In this document: positions 35,722 to 48,436 of the stretch, piece by piece
Numbering within the stretch: position 1 is the first letter of the stretch
Layout of the letters: every line of letters starts with the position of its first letter
From: Aradus depressus
Taxonomy: Eukaryota > Arthropoda > Insecta > Hemiptera > Aradidae
Length of the DNA stretch: 64,000 bases
NCBI GenBank assembly: GCA_963662175.1
Contig: OY759218.1
Location: forward strand, 47,809,427-47,873,426
Reading direction: 5' to 3'
Notes under the pieces: model-generated
Seen by the model: the letters and a program-made list of their open reading frames with translations, nothing else
Database searches by the model: none
Told to the model about the DNA's origin: nothing
Made by a program: the position numbers and the translations under genes

Positions 35722-36010
35722 TAGGCGCCGATAGCTCAGAGGTAGCGTGCTAGCCTATGGAGTTCAAGATTGTGGGTTCGATACCCGGCCGAGGCCCTGA
35801 GGTTTTTCATCTGAGAGGTAAAATCCAGGAGGACGCCGTCCTTCGGATGGGACGTTAAGCATGGTCCCGAGCCTGTGCGATGTCAGCTACTGGGTAGGCA
35901 AAATTTAGGACTTCCACAGTAGAACTAACAGGAAGGGATACGAGCATTGGATGCTTAGGTCCCTAGGCGTAGACACCGCCCCTCCCAATATATCCAAGTC
36001 CAGTATCTGT
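35722..36010 (+). repeat. tRNA-derived SINE, tail type 2
   Basis: GGCGCCGATAGCTCAGAGGT (A-box) and GTGGGTTCGATACCCGGCC (B-box, close to consensus), a shortened body, then the type 2 tail GCATTGGATGCTTAGGTCC and CCCCTCCCAATATAT. Flanking AAGTCCA on both sides may be a short target-site duplication. Confidence 0.9.
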
Positions 36011-36514
36011 AGATAATAAAGAAAAAAAAAATCCTTTTGCTCATGGAGTCGTGAATGCCATCTGAAAATCTGGTGGAGGTGTTAGGGTCTTCCTAATGAG
36101 TAAAGAGCGCAGCATTTAGGGAGTAAGAGAGAGAAAAAAAAAATAAGAAGTGAAAAGCGAGTGGGAAGATAGGGAGGAAATGGGATTAATTAGAAGAGAG
36201 TTGTGGGGGAGGGGGAACGAAGATGGGGGGTCTCCAAGGAAACGGAATACATTCCAGGTTTAGTTATATTCCATTGTAATCTGATGTCTCCGGAGTTGGG
36301 AGGCATAGGTGATGGGAGTGTCCGAACAGAGCCTGGGTCATACAAGACGGTACCTACCTCACGCTAGGCAACTGGCCTCCAATACGCACAGCAAAGCAGG
36401 CGCTCGCCTATTGCGGCCAAGTGATCATTTGTGAACATACATAAGTGAGAATATTATTGGAAGAATGTTCAAAGTTGACAATAAAAAATCAATTTATTTA
36501 ATTATTATCAATAA

Positions 36515-36685
36515 GTTCAAATACAGAATATATCGAAACTAAATTTAGTATGATTCAGAAGCCTCTATGTCAGTTACCTATTGATTTTTTGAAGCGGTCG
36601 ATTGATTTTGGAGGGAGAGCGAAAAAGTAATTGATTAATTCACTGACGTAGTATACTGCCGGTGATTCACCGACGACTTTTTTAG
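36515..36685 (+). repeat. Family A fragment, hairpin end
   Basis: ATCGAAACTAAATTTAGTATG and a degenerate end that retains GCCGGTGATTCACCGACGAC. Confidence 0.85.
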
Positions 36686-37032
36686 TTTTGACATAATAGC
36701 AAGCAACCTAGCTTTATTATGTGTAGCTGTGCAAGTAAAAAATCATTATATCCATTCTCGTTTTTACTTTCTTTTAATTTTGAAGCCCCATTTGAGTTTA
36801 AAATTTGCGAAAACATTCATTACATAATTAAATATGGACATTGGGATAGCCAAAGGAAATTTTAGTTGCTGGTTTGGACTCTGGGTGGGCAGTCCGATTG
36901 CAATCGCCGGCAATCTGATGGAGACTGCTTGTAGAATGGGGGTCTCAGTGACCAGATCGCTCGGTTCGGCTGGCCCGCACATGCGTGTAGGTAACCGGAT
37001 TACCTCTGACATCTCCTGAGTAAAAAAGTCTT

Positions 37033-37185
37033 ACTATCGCTTAATGAATGGGGAATTCCCAACCGAATCTCCCATCAATCGTAGTACGATCCGACTGCCT
37101 TAGTATCGCCTAGTGAATGGGGAACTCTCAGAACCACCGAATCTTCCATCAATTGTGCCTTGGTATCGCCTAGAGAATGGGGAAC
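37033..37185 (+). repeat. Imperfect tandem repeat, three units
   Basis: TATCGC(T/C)TA(A/G/-)TGAATGGGGAA-like phrases occur near 37035, 37105 and 37157, with the linked phrase CGAATCT(C/T)CCATCAAT after two of them. Confidence 0.75.
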
Positions 37186-37439
37186 CCAACCTTAGGGCAC
37201 TATTTACCTACCTACCCTCAGTTTTTCATCACGATTTCCCAGCCTGGTTCAGATTTCTGGCGTTACATAACCCCCTTCTCAATCTTCAATTTTTGATGCT
37301 CTTCATGTTTTCCGACAAAGCTAATGTAAATTAGAAATAAGAAAAATATTTGTATAACGAAAAAGTGTAACAGAAGTAACGGTATCTATACATTTATAAA
37401 GGTTAACCTTCATAGAGAACATGAGGCTCAGAAAAATGA

Positions 37440-37803
37440 AAAAAAAAAAGTCTGTTTGTCTGTCAACACGTTAATTCCCGATAGAATTAATCAACACGGG
37501 GGGGGGGGGGGGGGGGGGGCATCAGAGGGGGCTCAACTTAAAAATCCCAATAACTGCTCATGTAATGTATGTATCGGCATGAAATTTTATATTTAAATCC
37601 AAAACCTCAAAAGGATGGCACCTATCACTTTGGTTGAAGGAAAGGGGGGACAAATTTAGTATGAGGATTCAGAAGCCACTAAGTAAGTCAAATATTGAGT
37701 TTTAGCCCAAACGGTCCATTGGGTGTGGAGAGAGAGCTAAAACGTAATTGATTAATTCGTATTGAGGAAGTACATAGCCGGTGATTCACCGACGACTTTT
37801 TGG
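37440..37803 (+). repeat. Family A copy with 23-nt G run
   Basis: CACGTTAATTCCCGATAGAA, the G run 37497-37519, a subunit with TGTATGTATCGGCATG, and a perfect GCCGGTGATTCACCGACGAC end. A minus-oriented distal fragment (37801-37897) follows directly. Confidence 0.88.
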
Positions 37804-38397
37804 AGTCAGGAGTTTGGAAAATATGAAAGTCCGGCGAAAACTCTACATGAAATTGACCGATTATATAACTTCCCCTATTCTTCGTAAAGCTGGGGAAATA
37901 GAAGATCTTGGAAAGCGAAATGTGAATAGTAGAAATTATCTACAAAGAGTAGAGTTCTCTTTCAATTTTCTTTTCCTTTCTCGACGTCGCAAAATTAACA
38001 ATAGTTCAATTTAATTTTTAATTTTTCCAAAGGGAAGTCACCGTCAAAGGTTGGAGTAGAGTGAGGAAGGCGGTAGAGTGATTAGGAGAGGTGTAGATGT
38101 CAAATAACAATGGACACAGAACAACGGGGGGGCAACCCCTCCTTTTAGTAGATTTTAAAGAAAAACAAAACGGACGGAGTGATGAGAGCTCTAAGCTAAG
38201 GAGGGGTATTGTGTGAGACATGGAGGGCGGCCGACCTCCCGCAGGGCCTCTGTCCTAACATCTACGCCCCTCACATCTCATATCACACACATTACTTATT
38301 ATATACCTACCTACTTTTGGATAAGGGATCATCGAAGGAGAGGCATGGAGGGTTCGAATGTGAAGATCGGGACGTCAAGTTAGCAGCGTACAGTAGT

Positions 38398-39080
38398 AAC
38401 TATTCGCGATTGTCGGTCAAAAACTAATGTGGAGTTTTCAACGGAATTTCATGTTTTCCCTCCTCCAGATTCTAAATATAAAAAAAATAAAAAATGTCTG
38501 TGTATGTATGTCGGTGTGTGCATGAACACGATAACTCCCGATAAAAGTGAATGTATCAACTCAAAATTTTATATGTAAATCCAGAACCCTTTAACTACCA
38601 CACCTATTAATTTTCAGCCAGATCGGCCAAAGGGGAGGGGCAGATTGAAGGAGAGATTTTCAAAACCCCATAAGGATGCAATTATAAAATTTCAGCGGAA
38701 TCGGCAGAAAGGAAGGGGGGATCAGAGGAGGGCTCAAATCAAAAACCCCAATAACTACCGATGTAATGAATGTATCGAAATGAAATTTTATATTTAAAGT
38801 CAAAATTCAATGAGAACATAACCTGTAAAATTTCAGCGATATCGGCTGAAGAGAAGAGGGGTTCGGGGGAGGGGGCTCAATTAAAAAAACACGAATAACT
38901 GTCCATGTAATGAATTAACGATACAAAATTTAGTATGAGGATTTAGGAGCCCCTATGTAAGTCAACTCCTTAATATTAGCTCAAACGGTATGCTGGTTTT
39001 GGAGGGGGGGGGGGCGAAAAGTTAATAGATTAATTTGTCCTGGGGAAGTACATTGCCGGTGATTCACCGACGACTTTTTT
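38398..39080 (+). repeat. Family A, full length (about 680 bp)
   Basis: It begins in the distal part (GTCGGTCAAAAACTAATG) and has three subunits, each with AATGAATGTATCGA or similar. It ends TGGGGAAGTACATTGCCGGT and GATTCACCGACGACTTTTTT. One of the most complete copies. Confidence 0.9.
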
Positions 39081-39106
39081 CACTCCCCCATACCTAGTAT
39101 AAAAAA

Positions 39107-40180
39107 GTATTGTAATCGTGCGAAAATCCGAAATCGAGGTTTCAACGAATTTTCACCTTTCCAGGTCCCATGAATACATTTTGTTCATTTTCGCGATGAT
39201 GTCTGTTTGTGCCTGTGTGTGTTTATGTGATTAGAAAGTTGTGAGCTCTCTACCGCAAAAACGATTCTAGCTATGAACTTGGAACTAAGAGATCATATGT
39301 GCCAACTTAGATTTTTGTCGAAATCTGACGAAAGTTGACCATACTTTACTCTGGGGCCTAAGTACACTTTACAATATACATTACGTTTAAGACCTAATTA
39401 AAGCTCTTTTCAAGTAATAGTCTTAGAGAAATCTGAAATACATATTTTCTGGTTTTCAGTAAAGCAGCTTCTCATTTTTTCTACCAATTTATTTAAAAAA
39501 ATTCTTTATAACATTGTCAAACGTTTCGGGACAAGTCCTCCCATCATCAATGACTAGAAACAACAAAATTAACAAGTAAAAATAGAAAAACGTGCATCAA
39601 GTTATAACAATACAACATTACATTATAACAATCTTTAATAAATATTTCAATGCTAAACCAACCTTAAAATGTTTTGTTAGATGCCTAACATGAACAAAAA
39701 CCCTTTTTTTGGTATAGGGTAATATTAATAAAGTATATGATACACAACCCGCGTGGTTGGTGCCAAGTTCTAATCTAATCTAATCTAATCACTAGTTGTA
39801 TAGTTAATTATTATTATTTTTTTTATTTTTTCATTTTTCATCTTGAACATTTTGCAATAATATTATCATAACTATTAATTGAAAACATATTATATTTATC
39901 TATTATAATAAAATTTTCATTTGACTTTTTTAATTTATCCTATTATCATTCCAGAATCATGTCCTTTTATCGATTATAAAATCGATCGTCAAAATTTTTT
40001 TATTTTATATTTTATATGAAATACGATTTTTCGCAGTCCAGTTTTTGAGGTACTTGCCGAAAACCGTCGATATGTAGTTTTTAAACGTTCCCAATAAATT
40101 TCCAACTAATAAGTCCGCCGATTTGAGATAGGATACGACAAAAGTTATAGTGTCTCAAACGAAGAAAAATAAATTTCGTG
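39107..40180 (+). repeat. Family B copy with a nested insertion (about 39455-39998)
   Basis: CGTGCGAAAATCCGAAATCG starts the copy and TATATGAAATACGATTTTTC resumes it after the insertion. The insertion contains the GAAACG-type motif (reverse complement TTGTCCCGAAACGTTTGAC), an AATCT tandem and AT-rich DNA. Confidence 0.82.
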
Positions 40181-40600
40181 AACACGATAGCTCCCGATAG
40201 AAGGAATGTATCCAGACGAAATATTAAATATGTATCCATAGCCCTCCAAGGACGACACCTATTTATTTTCAGCGGAATCTCCCAAAGTAAAGGGGGATCA
40301 GAGTGGGGCTGAACTCAAAAGTCTAAATAACTGCTGTTGTAATGAATGTGTCTACATAAAATTTTATATTTAAATTCAAAACCTCATAAGGATGGTACCT
40401 ATTAATTTTTCGCGAAATCGGTGGGAGGGAAGAACGTATCAGAGACGAGGGGCTCGACTTAAGTAATCTAATAACTGCTGATGTAGTGAATGTGTCGACA
40501 CAAAATTGAATATGAGGATTCAGAAATCACTATGTAAGTCAATGAGAGCAAAAACGTAACTCATTAATTCATGTTGGGGAAGTACTACGTATCCGGTCAT
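40181..40600 (+). repeat. Family A copy
   Basis: CACGATAGCTCCCGATAGAA, two subunits with AATGAATGTGTC, and GGGGAAGTACTACGTATCCG, where the hairpin end has decayed. Confidence 0.82.
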
Positions 40601-41182
40601 TCGCAGATCAATTACAAAATAATGTCCCAATTGTTGGTCTTAAACAAATAAGATTTCTTTGTTACCAACTAAATTGACACTGTTTTCTTGGAATATTCTG
40701 ATTGAGTTGATCTCTATTATCGGGCCTCGAAACGAGGACATCTGTAATCTGTTTCAACAGAAATGAAAAGTAGTGAGAAAAGGTGTGGTGTGGGTGCCAT
40801 GTGACGTGTGACGTGTGAGGTGCGATGGTGTGTCTGTGTGTGGATGTTCTAGGGAAAGGGGTGAGGTAAAGATGTCATCTGTAACAAATCTGGTGAAGCA
40901 GGTGTAGAAGAAGAGGACCAGGTGACGCTCCAACTTTCTCTTTCTCACCGAAGGGGGGTTGGCACCCTGCTTATTATTGGGGCGGAGCCAAGCGGGGCCT
41001 CTCTGTCCTCTAGATCCACTTCTTTCTTACTTTTCCAGATATACGAAGTATAGGGAACGTTATGTAATTGGTCGACAATTCGATGGTTGAATTTTCAGCG
41101 GAAATTCTTTTTTTTTCGAACCTTTTAGTTCAAAAGTTCACTCAGAAGCTTCGTAAATTTAGCGAACTTCGTTCTAAGATAT

Positions 41183-41345
41183 TGGGTGGGTTGGTGTGTA
41201 CACCTTCAGACCTAAGCATTCAATGCTCTTATCTCACCTGGAAGCTCTTCTGCAGGTGTCCTTTTGGTGGGTAAAAGTCTACGAGTATGAGGCGGCTCGG
41301 GACCATTCCTGTGCGAAGGACGACGTAATCAAGGTTTTGATAGAT
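41183..41345 (-). repeat. SINE fragment, tail type 2
   Basis: GTGTACACCTTCAGACCTAA and GCATTCAATGCTCTTAT are the inverted type 2 tail; CGGCTCGGGACCATTCCTGT and a degraded CAAGGTTTTGA are body remains. Confidence 0.7.
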
Positions 41346-41350
41346 CCCAG

Positions 41351-41740
41351 AAAAAAAAAAAAGTCGTCGGTGAATCACCGGCTAAGTACTTCCTCAGCAC
41401 GAATTAATCAATGACGTTTTCGCTCTCTCGCCAATCGACCATATGGACTAAAACTCAATATTTGACTTAGGTAGTGGCTTTTGAATCCTTATACCAAAGC
41501 TTGTGTCGACATTCATTTCACCGGCAGTTATTAGGGTATTTGAGCCCCCCTCCCCCCTCCCTACCTTCAATCGATTTCGCGGATAACTAATAGGTCAATT
41601 AATTTTATGTCGATATTAGAATTTTTAAGTTGAGCCCCCTCTGATCCCCCCTCCCATTCGGCTAATTCTATTGAAAATTAATAGGTGTCGTTCTTATAGA
41701 GCTTCGAATGTACATATCAATTTTTCAATAATTTAATCCA
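41351..41740 (-). repeat. Family A copy
   Basis: An A-run, then AAGTCGTCGGTGAATCACCG, TACTTCCTCAGCACGAATTA and two subunits to TCGTTCTTATAGAGCTTCGA. Confidence 0.87.
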
Positions 41741-42244
41741 AAGATATTTTTATTTGGTTAACAGCAAGAGAAAATAAACCCAATATTTTATTCTCAATTA
41801 TAACCTACATTATAATGAAACCAAATAATTTATTTAAAAAAAATCAATTACAAGAAATTCCATTACATGAGTCTTTTTTTTTTTCATGGCGACTCTTCTT
41901 TGGGCATATATAGAATAAAAGTTAAAATAAACAAAATACAGTATCTTTTTCTGTAGCTCACTTACTTGTGTTTGAGATCTCTCTTATCTTTATCACACCA
42001 TGACTTAAACAACAATATATATTTAGGGGCTGCTAACGCCAAGTCACTATGAACAATCTATATTGGATGGGGCTCCCAGATCCAAACATGTCACGTCTAG
42101 TACCTATCTCATGTCTCTCTTCAAACAAAAGCCCATCTAATTTGTTTTTTATTTCTTATGTAAATTCTGTTTAAACTTTTAAACACATTTTCTCACTTGT
42201 TGTTTATTCTTATATTTCATTTTTCCTCTTTAGTTTCTTTTCAC

Positions 42245-42772
42245 TTCCCCAACTGAACGAAGTTACGTAATCGGTCAAAAATTCGATGTGGAATTTCATG
42301 TTTTCCGGTTCTAGAATAAAAAATATTTATGTTTGTTAACACGATAACTCCCGAAAAAATTAATGAGACACGAAATTTTATATATGAATCTATAGGTATT
42401 GTCCACCCTCTAAAGACACAATCTATTGTTTTTCAGCCAAATCAATCAAAGGGAAGGGGGGAATACTAGAATAACTGCCGATAAAATGAATGTATGGACA
42501 CGAAATTTTATATTTGAATTCAAAATCCCATAAGCGGAATCGGCAGACGGGAAAGGGGGGATCAGGGGGGGGGGGCTCAACTCAAAAACCCTAATAACTG
42601 CCGATGTAATGAATTTATCGACTCAAAATTTAGTATGAGGATTTAGGAGCCTCTATATAAGTGAACTGTTGAATATTAGCGCAAACTGTCGACTGGTTTT
42701 GGAGAGGCAGCGAAAAGTTAATTAATCCATCCTGGGGAAGTACATTGCCGGTGATTCACCGCCGTCTGTTTC
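42245..42772 (+). repeat. Family A, near full length
   Basis: CCCCAACTGAACGAAGTTAC starts the distal end. Then come CACGATAACTCCCGAAAAAA, three subunits, a G run, and GCCGGTGATTCACCGCCGTC. Confidence 0.9.
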
Positions 42773-43562
42773 TTTTAATTATAGTTTTTATTCGTAATTA
42801 TAAATTAATTTCTAATATATAGAACATCTTTTGCCTCTTTGAGTTTATATTGAAACGTGTTTTGTCAGTTCCTTGAATACTTTTGTTCCCATAATATTTC
42901 CTAATTTTCATCGTCCTCTTCTTTTCAAAAAATTTATATTAATATTTACAATGTGTATACCTACTTTTTGTACAACACACCTTCGCGTTAGATGAGCAGG
43001 AAGGGAATACAGAGTGAGATTTTTGTTGGTTGTTGGAGTCAGGTTGAAGTTTGTTTATTTGGTGTTGCTAATCTGTGTGAGAGGTGTCCCAAAGGAGGGG
43101 AGGATCTCAGTTCCATAATGCATGAGGCTCTAGCCCAACTTGTTACCACAGTCCACAGGCTGAGTCCATAGTCCACAGGCTGAGTCCATAGTCCATAGCC
43201 CTAGTCCACTCTCACTCTCACTCCACAGACACTGCTCGCCTCTTCCCAACTCCAAAACAACCCCCGTCTACCCAAAAAAAAAATATGTGCCCCTTAACCT
43301 CGACTTCTACTCCAATGTCACTCTTTTACTTCCCTGGTTAATAATAATAGTAACAATAACAATAATAATATAACATCTTAAAAATGTATTCACCAAGTTA
43401 GCTTATAAATTAGATACATAAACAGTTATTAAATCTTAGAGTCAGGCATACATGTGATTAGTAATAACAGAAATAGTAAAAAATAATATAAATAACAAAT
43501 GAATAAATAAATAATAAAAAATAAATTAGCATACAAATAATAATAATAATAATAATAAATAC

Positions 43563-43890
43563 GAGGGCACCGGTAGCTCAGAGATAGCGTGCTTGTCTAC
43601 TAAGCTCATGATCGTGGGTTTTTTATCTGGGAGGTGAAAAAATCTTGAGCGTTTAGCGAGTACGCCGTCTTTCGGATGGGACTAACGTCCCAGCGATGGT
43701 GCCGAGCCTGTACTTTGTCAGGTACTCGTTAAAGAGCCCTACCCTAGGTGAATCAAAATTTAGGGAAGCTAAAATTTAGGACTCCCCATTGTAGAGTCGG
43801 GCTAATGTTCACCAGAGTGACGAAAGAGCGCTCTGGTAGTTGGCGATATGACCTCGTAGTTAAAGCTCGGGCATGAGTCATAATAACTGA
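43563..43890 (+). repeat. tRNA-derived SINE, near full length
   Basis: GAGGGCACCGGTAGCTCAGA (A-box); the B-box region is partly deleted after CGTGGGTT. The body and GGCGATATGACCTCGTAGTT tail are intact. It follows an (AAT)n microsatellite and ends with CATAATAACTG. Confidence 0.9.
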
Positions 43891-44035
43891 TAGGTGTCCT
43901 TATATAGCTCTGAACGTACATATGAAATTACTTGTCAATAAATCAGGGAGTTGGAAAACACGAAATTCCGGTGAAAACTCAATATCGAATTTCTGGCCGA
44001 TTACATACTCATACTTCTTGTAGCTGGGGAAACCA

Positions 44036-44115
44036 AGGACCTCAAGCCGGAATTGAACCCGCGACGTCGACCAGAGTAGTGCAAGCAACCTCCCGTTTAA
44101 GGGATTCTGGACTGT
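44036..44115 (-). repeat. tRNA-like fragment
   Basis: The reverse strand contains a B-box-like CGCGGGTTCAATTCCGG. No convincing A-box or cloverleaf is visible, so this is probably a SINE head or tRNA-like remnant. Confidence 0.4.
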
Positions 44116-44334
44116 ATACATATATCGACTTCTAATGAACATAAGGCTCAAATGAAAGAAAACCCTCTATATAATCTATTTCCGACAGAAAATTACCAGT
44201 CCGAGAGTGTATCGCGAAATTAATATTTTTTCTTTCAACGTTAGGTTCTCTACGACATAACATATGAAGAAGTAAATAACACTTTTTGCAGAGATATTGT
44301 GAAACACGTACAAATAAGATGTATACAAAAATTG

Positions 44335-44455
44335 TATTTGTTAAGTCGTGGCTGAAGATGGTAGCAATACTGAAATTACTGCCATATATTTTATATATTC
44401 TGTGAAATAGACAATATTTTTAAAAAACATACGTTTTTCTTTATATATTTTTTAA
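44335..44455. repeat. Single arm of the GTCTATTCCAC-type foldback family
   Basis: GGCTGAAGATGGTAGCAATA followed by TTCTGTGAAATAGACAATAT resembles half of the element at 22611-22831, with the CTGAAGATGG...GAAA arrangement retained. Confidence 0.6.
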
Positions 44456-45405
44456 ATTAAGAAGTGATACGACGTTCTGAACTAGTCTGCAGTCACTTCT
44501 GAGACATTTTGAACAAATATTGTAAATAAAATGTTTTAATACAGAGAGTTGGTTCATTATTGTTAAATACACATCTCAGACTATATTTATATGTATATTT
44601 TCATAGCCTTAACAGATTTAAAGAATTTTCACGTCATTGTTTTCAGAATTCAAAGCTTATCCAACGATGTGAATGAAAGTTAGTTAGTTATTGTGACTAT
44701 CGCCTACTACCGAATTCCAAGCCGATTACATAACTTCCCCTATACTTCGTATATCTGGGGAAGTTAAAGAGCAGATGATACTCGACGGAGAAGTCGCAAA
44801 TAGGAATGAATTTTGAATATTGTTGAGGGTGTCGGACTGTGAGTTATGAACCTCGGAGGTAGGGTTTAATTATTGTATAATGGAATAACAAGTTACAAAG
44901 GTTCTCTAGAACCAGACTCAATCAATGTTTGTTTACCATCTTGCTAAATTGTTCATCTTGCTAAATGGCTCACCAGTTTTCGTTAGCGAATAAACCAAAA
45001 TTAGTGAAGGAACGTTTCGAGACCTGCTTGCGAGCATAAGGTCTTCGCAAAATTCGCGTGTTCTCCCCCTCGCCTCTGAATACACAAATTCCGAGCGGTG
45101 CAATGTCTACGCTTGAAGGCGAAAGGAGACGACAGTCAGGAAAGTCTCATATTCTTAGGACTCATTTTCTAACTATCCAGATTTTTGTTTTTCATTCTGA
45201 AAAATGCGAGAAGCCATTGATATAGTTGTTAAAAAATGTATTCAGATGTCAGCGAAAATGTTTCTGGCTTAGTTGCCAATTAGACACAAATAAATGCATT
45301 CCGGGTTTCATGTAGATTTTTATGTGAGAGCTTAAGGCTGAGGGCTGACATACACACAAAACACGCACGACCGAAACCTTAAGGATTTTTTTCTTTGACC
45401 TACAA

Positions 45406-45540
45406 AACCCTAAAAAGTCTTCGGTGAATCACCGGCAATCTATTCCCCCAGCATGAATTATTCAACTAAATTTTTCTTCTCTTCCTAAAATCAATTGACC
45501 GATTTGGTTGAAAATTATATTTGTGAATCCAAAACCCCAT
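45406..45540 (-). repeat. Family A fragment, hairpin end
   Basis: AAAGTCTTCGGTGAATCACC, ATTCCCCCAGCATGAATTA and a short part of the first subunit, then an AAT-rich break. Confidence 0.82.
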
Positions 45541-45905
45541 AATAATAATACATTAAGATAGCTCATAAAGTAGGTACATTTTTTAATTTAGTTAATATTT
45601 TTTTATAACTTTTCCGGAAGTTACTTTCTCGCGACGTTTTTAGGTCCCTTCATCAATTCACAATGTGCAAAATATAGAAAAGAGAAAAGAAACAAAATAA
45701 TAACAATTATAAATATATATATACATAAATTTAAAAATATAATAAAAAATAAATAAAATAATAAAAATACATCAATGAATAAAGACGAAACCAATCAGAA
45801 TTCAGCCAAATCTTTTTTTTTTCTTAATGACTGTTATAACAATCCAATAATAGATTCCTTAGAAAAAAAATTGACTTTTCTCTGACCGACTTACACTGAA
45901 TATTT

Positions 45906-46336
45906 ACCCCTTAATAACCTATATGAGTCACTTGTGTTGGATTATTAGCCTCTGAACAACCTATATGAGTCACTTGTGTTGAATTATTAGCCCCTGAACA
46001 ACCTATTATGAGTCACTTGTGTTGGATTATTAGCCTCTGAACAACCTATATGAGTCACTTGTGTTGAATTATTAGCCCCTGAACAACCTATTATGAGTCA
46101 CTTGTGTTGGATTATTTGCCCCCTTAACAACCTATATGAGTCGCTTGTATTGAATTATTAGTCTCTGAACAACCTATTATGAGTCACTTGTGTTGGATTA
46201 TTTGCCCCTTAACAACCTATATGAGTCACTTGTGTTGAATTATTAGCCCCTGAACAACCTATTATGAGTCACTTGTGTTGGATTATTAGCCTCTGAACAA
46301 CCTATATGAGTCACTTGTGTTGGATTATTAGCCCCT
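45906..46336 (+). repeat. 42/43-bp tandem array of TGAGTCAC units
   Basis: About ten units of AACCTAT(T)ATGAGTCACTT followed by GTGTTG(G/A)ATTATTAGCCCC. Units alternate between 42 and 43 bp. Nine of ten keep TGAGTCAC and one has TGAGTCG. TGAGTCA is the consensus of AP-1 and related bZIP factors. The array lies in the 18-kb Pax6 intron about 2.1 kb before the next exon. Confidence 0.95.
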
Positions 46337-46934
46337 AGAAATTCATGAGTTCATATTCCAATTCGATGATAGAAGAAAACATCGACTACTAAATTGCTCA
46401 CAATAGACCTCATAGACATTTTAAATTGCAAGATTGAAGGAACCAGCCTTCTCTTCGTATACCTTGTAGAATTATGTGAATGGGATGGGGGTGGTCCAAC
46501 TTGGTGAGTAGAATAAAGCTGCAGAACTTAGTAAGCACCGGACCAAGTCCTGGGGGGGGGGGGATAAGCTCGGATACCTGTTTGCTTCCTTCTCTGACTT
46601 CAGTGATAAGGTAAACATACAACTTCTACCCTCCAGAGTTCTTTTAAAACAGCTGATGGAGTCCATTGCCTCCAAGAGAATTCAAGGGAGTGGCGTAACT
46701 ACAGTACCGAGGGGCGGGGGGACGATCACCCAAGATTTTTTACTTCCCCAAATATACTTAGTACAGGGGAAGTTGTGTAATTGGTCAAAAATTCAATATG
46801 GAGTTTTTACTAGGATTTCATTGTTCCCCGACACACTGAATGTTATTTCTGGCTTATATAATACAAAAGGCATACAAATTAAAAGTAATTATAATTTTCT
46901 TAATTTAGAAAGGCAAGCAGAGCAATATTAGAAA

Positions 46935-47135
46935 CATCGAAAGAGGTTGTCTTCCCACTTCTTTCTTTAACACCAAAACCGATTTTCGAACACTATTATA
47001 TCATCTTCAGTGGTATATATTGGTGTGGACACCGCAATAGATTGGTGATATACCATTGAAGATGACACAATAGTGTCCCAAAACCAGTTTCATTGTTAAA
47101 TAAACCAGAGAGAATACAACGTATTTTTGTTTCTA
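46935..47135. mobile_element. Foldback element
   Basis: GAGGTTGTCTTCCCACTTC and CACCAAAACCGATTTTCGAA pair with a diverged right side (AAAACCAGTTTCATTGTTAA). The centre contains GAAGATGACACAATAGTGTC. The arms are more diverged than at 22611. Confidence 0.7.
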
Positions 47136-47169
47136 CATTTCTCATTCCACATCTTACTACCATTGTTTA

Positions 47170-48238
47170 TTTCCCATGTTATACGAAGTATTTGGCCACC
47201 AGAATTTCATGATTTCTGACCTCATGATTCCAAATATGAAAAAAAAAGTCTGTGAATGTGTGTCGGTGTATCTGTGAACACGCTAACTCCTGTTAAAATG
47301 AATGTATCAACACGAAATTTTATATGTAAATCCAGAACCTTCTAACGACCACACCTATTAATTTTCAGCCAGATCGGCCAAAGGGGAGGGGGGATTAGAG
47401 GGGAGTTATTCAAAACCCCATAAGGACGACACTTAATAAATTTCAGCGGAATCGGCATAAAGGAAGGGGGGATCAGAAAACCCCAACAACTGCCAATGTA
47501 GTGAATGCATCGACATGAAATTTCATATGTAATGTCATAACCAAATGAGAACATAAACTGTAAAATTTCAGCGATATCGGCTGAAGGGAAAAGAGGTTCA
47601 GGGGAGGGGGCGCAATTCAAAAACACCAATAACTGCCCATGTAATGAATTATCGATACAAAATTTAGTATGAGAATTTAGGAGCCCCTATGTAAGTCAAC
47701 TATTAAATATTAGCGCAAATGGTCTACTAGTTTTTGAGGGGGAACGAAAAGTTAACTGATTAATTTGTTCCAAAAACAAAAAACAATTCCTGTATTTTTG
47801 TGTCTGTGAATATGATAACTCCCGATAGAATGAATATATCGACTGGAAATTTTTATGTGTACCCATTCAGAACCTCATAAGGACGAAACCTATTGATTTT
47901 GAACCAAATCGGCAGTAGGAAGACCTTGACATAGGAAACTCCATTAACTCCCGAAGTAATGAATGTATCGACACAAAATATATCTAAATCTGTAACCACA
48001 TAAGGGAAGTGAGGGATGAGAGGAGGAGGTCTTACTCAGAAACATATATCACAATATATCAAAACCAAATTTGATAAATGATTCAGAAGTACATAAGGCA
48101 AAATGATTCAGAAGTACATAAGGAAAATACTTATTGATTTTCAACCAAATCGGTAAATTGGTTCAGAGGGAGTCCAAAAACTTAATTCGTTAATACGCTC
48201 TGGGGAAGTACAGTACCGGTGATTCACCGACGTCTTTT
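47170..48238 (+). repeat. Two family A copies in tandem
   Basis: The first copy runs 47170 to about 47770 and ends before its hairpin (TTAATTTGTTCC). A second begins AATATGATAACTCCCGATAG and ends CAGTACCGGTGATTCACCGA. The insertion lies about 200 bp upstream of a Pax6 exon. Confidence 0.87.
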
Positions 48239-48436
48239 ATTTAGTTACTTTTCTTATTATTTATGTGTAATTATTATTTGTACTTTTTTTTTTACATTTT
48301 ATCTTTTTTTTTTCATCTTTTATAACTTACAAATCTGATATAAGCATGAGTTTTTTTTTGTTGTTTAAATTTGCAATAAAAGTGTATCTATATAATTATA
48401 ATTTATGTGTATAATGACTTGTTGTGTATAATAAAG

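Larger units (their letters stand above)
30472..48436 (+). other. ey: Pax6 intron, 18.0 kb
   Basis: GT at 30472 (GTAAGTCA) and AG at 48435-48436 (TGTATAATAAAG). The intron interrupts the RED subdomain between NIPS and VSSINRVL, phase 0. It is packed with repeats listed separately. Stretches without a named element (31271-31730, 32006-32527, 33326-34356, 36011-36514, 37804-38397, 41741-42244, 42773-43562, 44772-45400) show AT-rich or locally purine-rich DNA and no recognisable exon. In Drosophila the eye enhancer of ey is intronic, so this is the place to look for an equivalent. Confidence 0.9.

Noticed and set aside
36764..37019. Segment open on both strands, relatively GC-rich
   Set aside because: Both frames lack recognisable domains or splice sites; double-strand openness here is probably chance.
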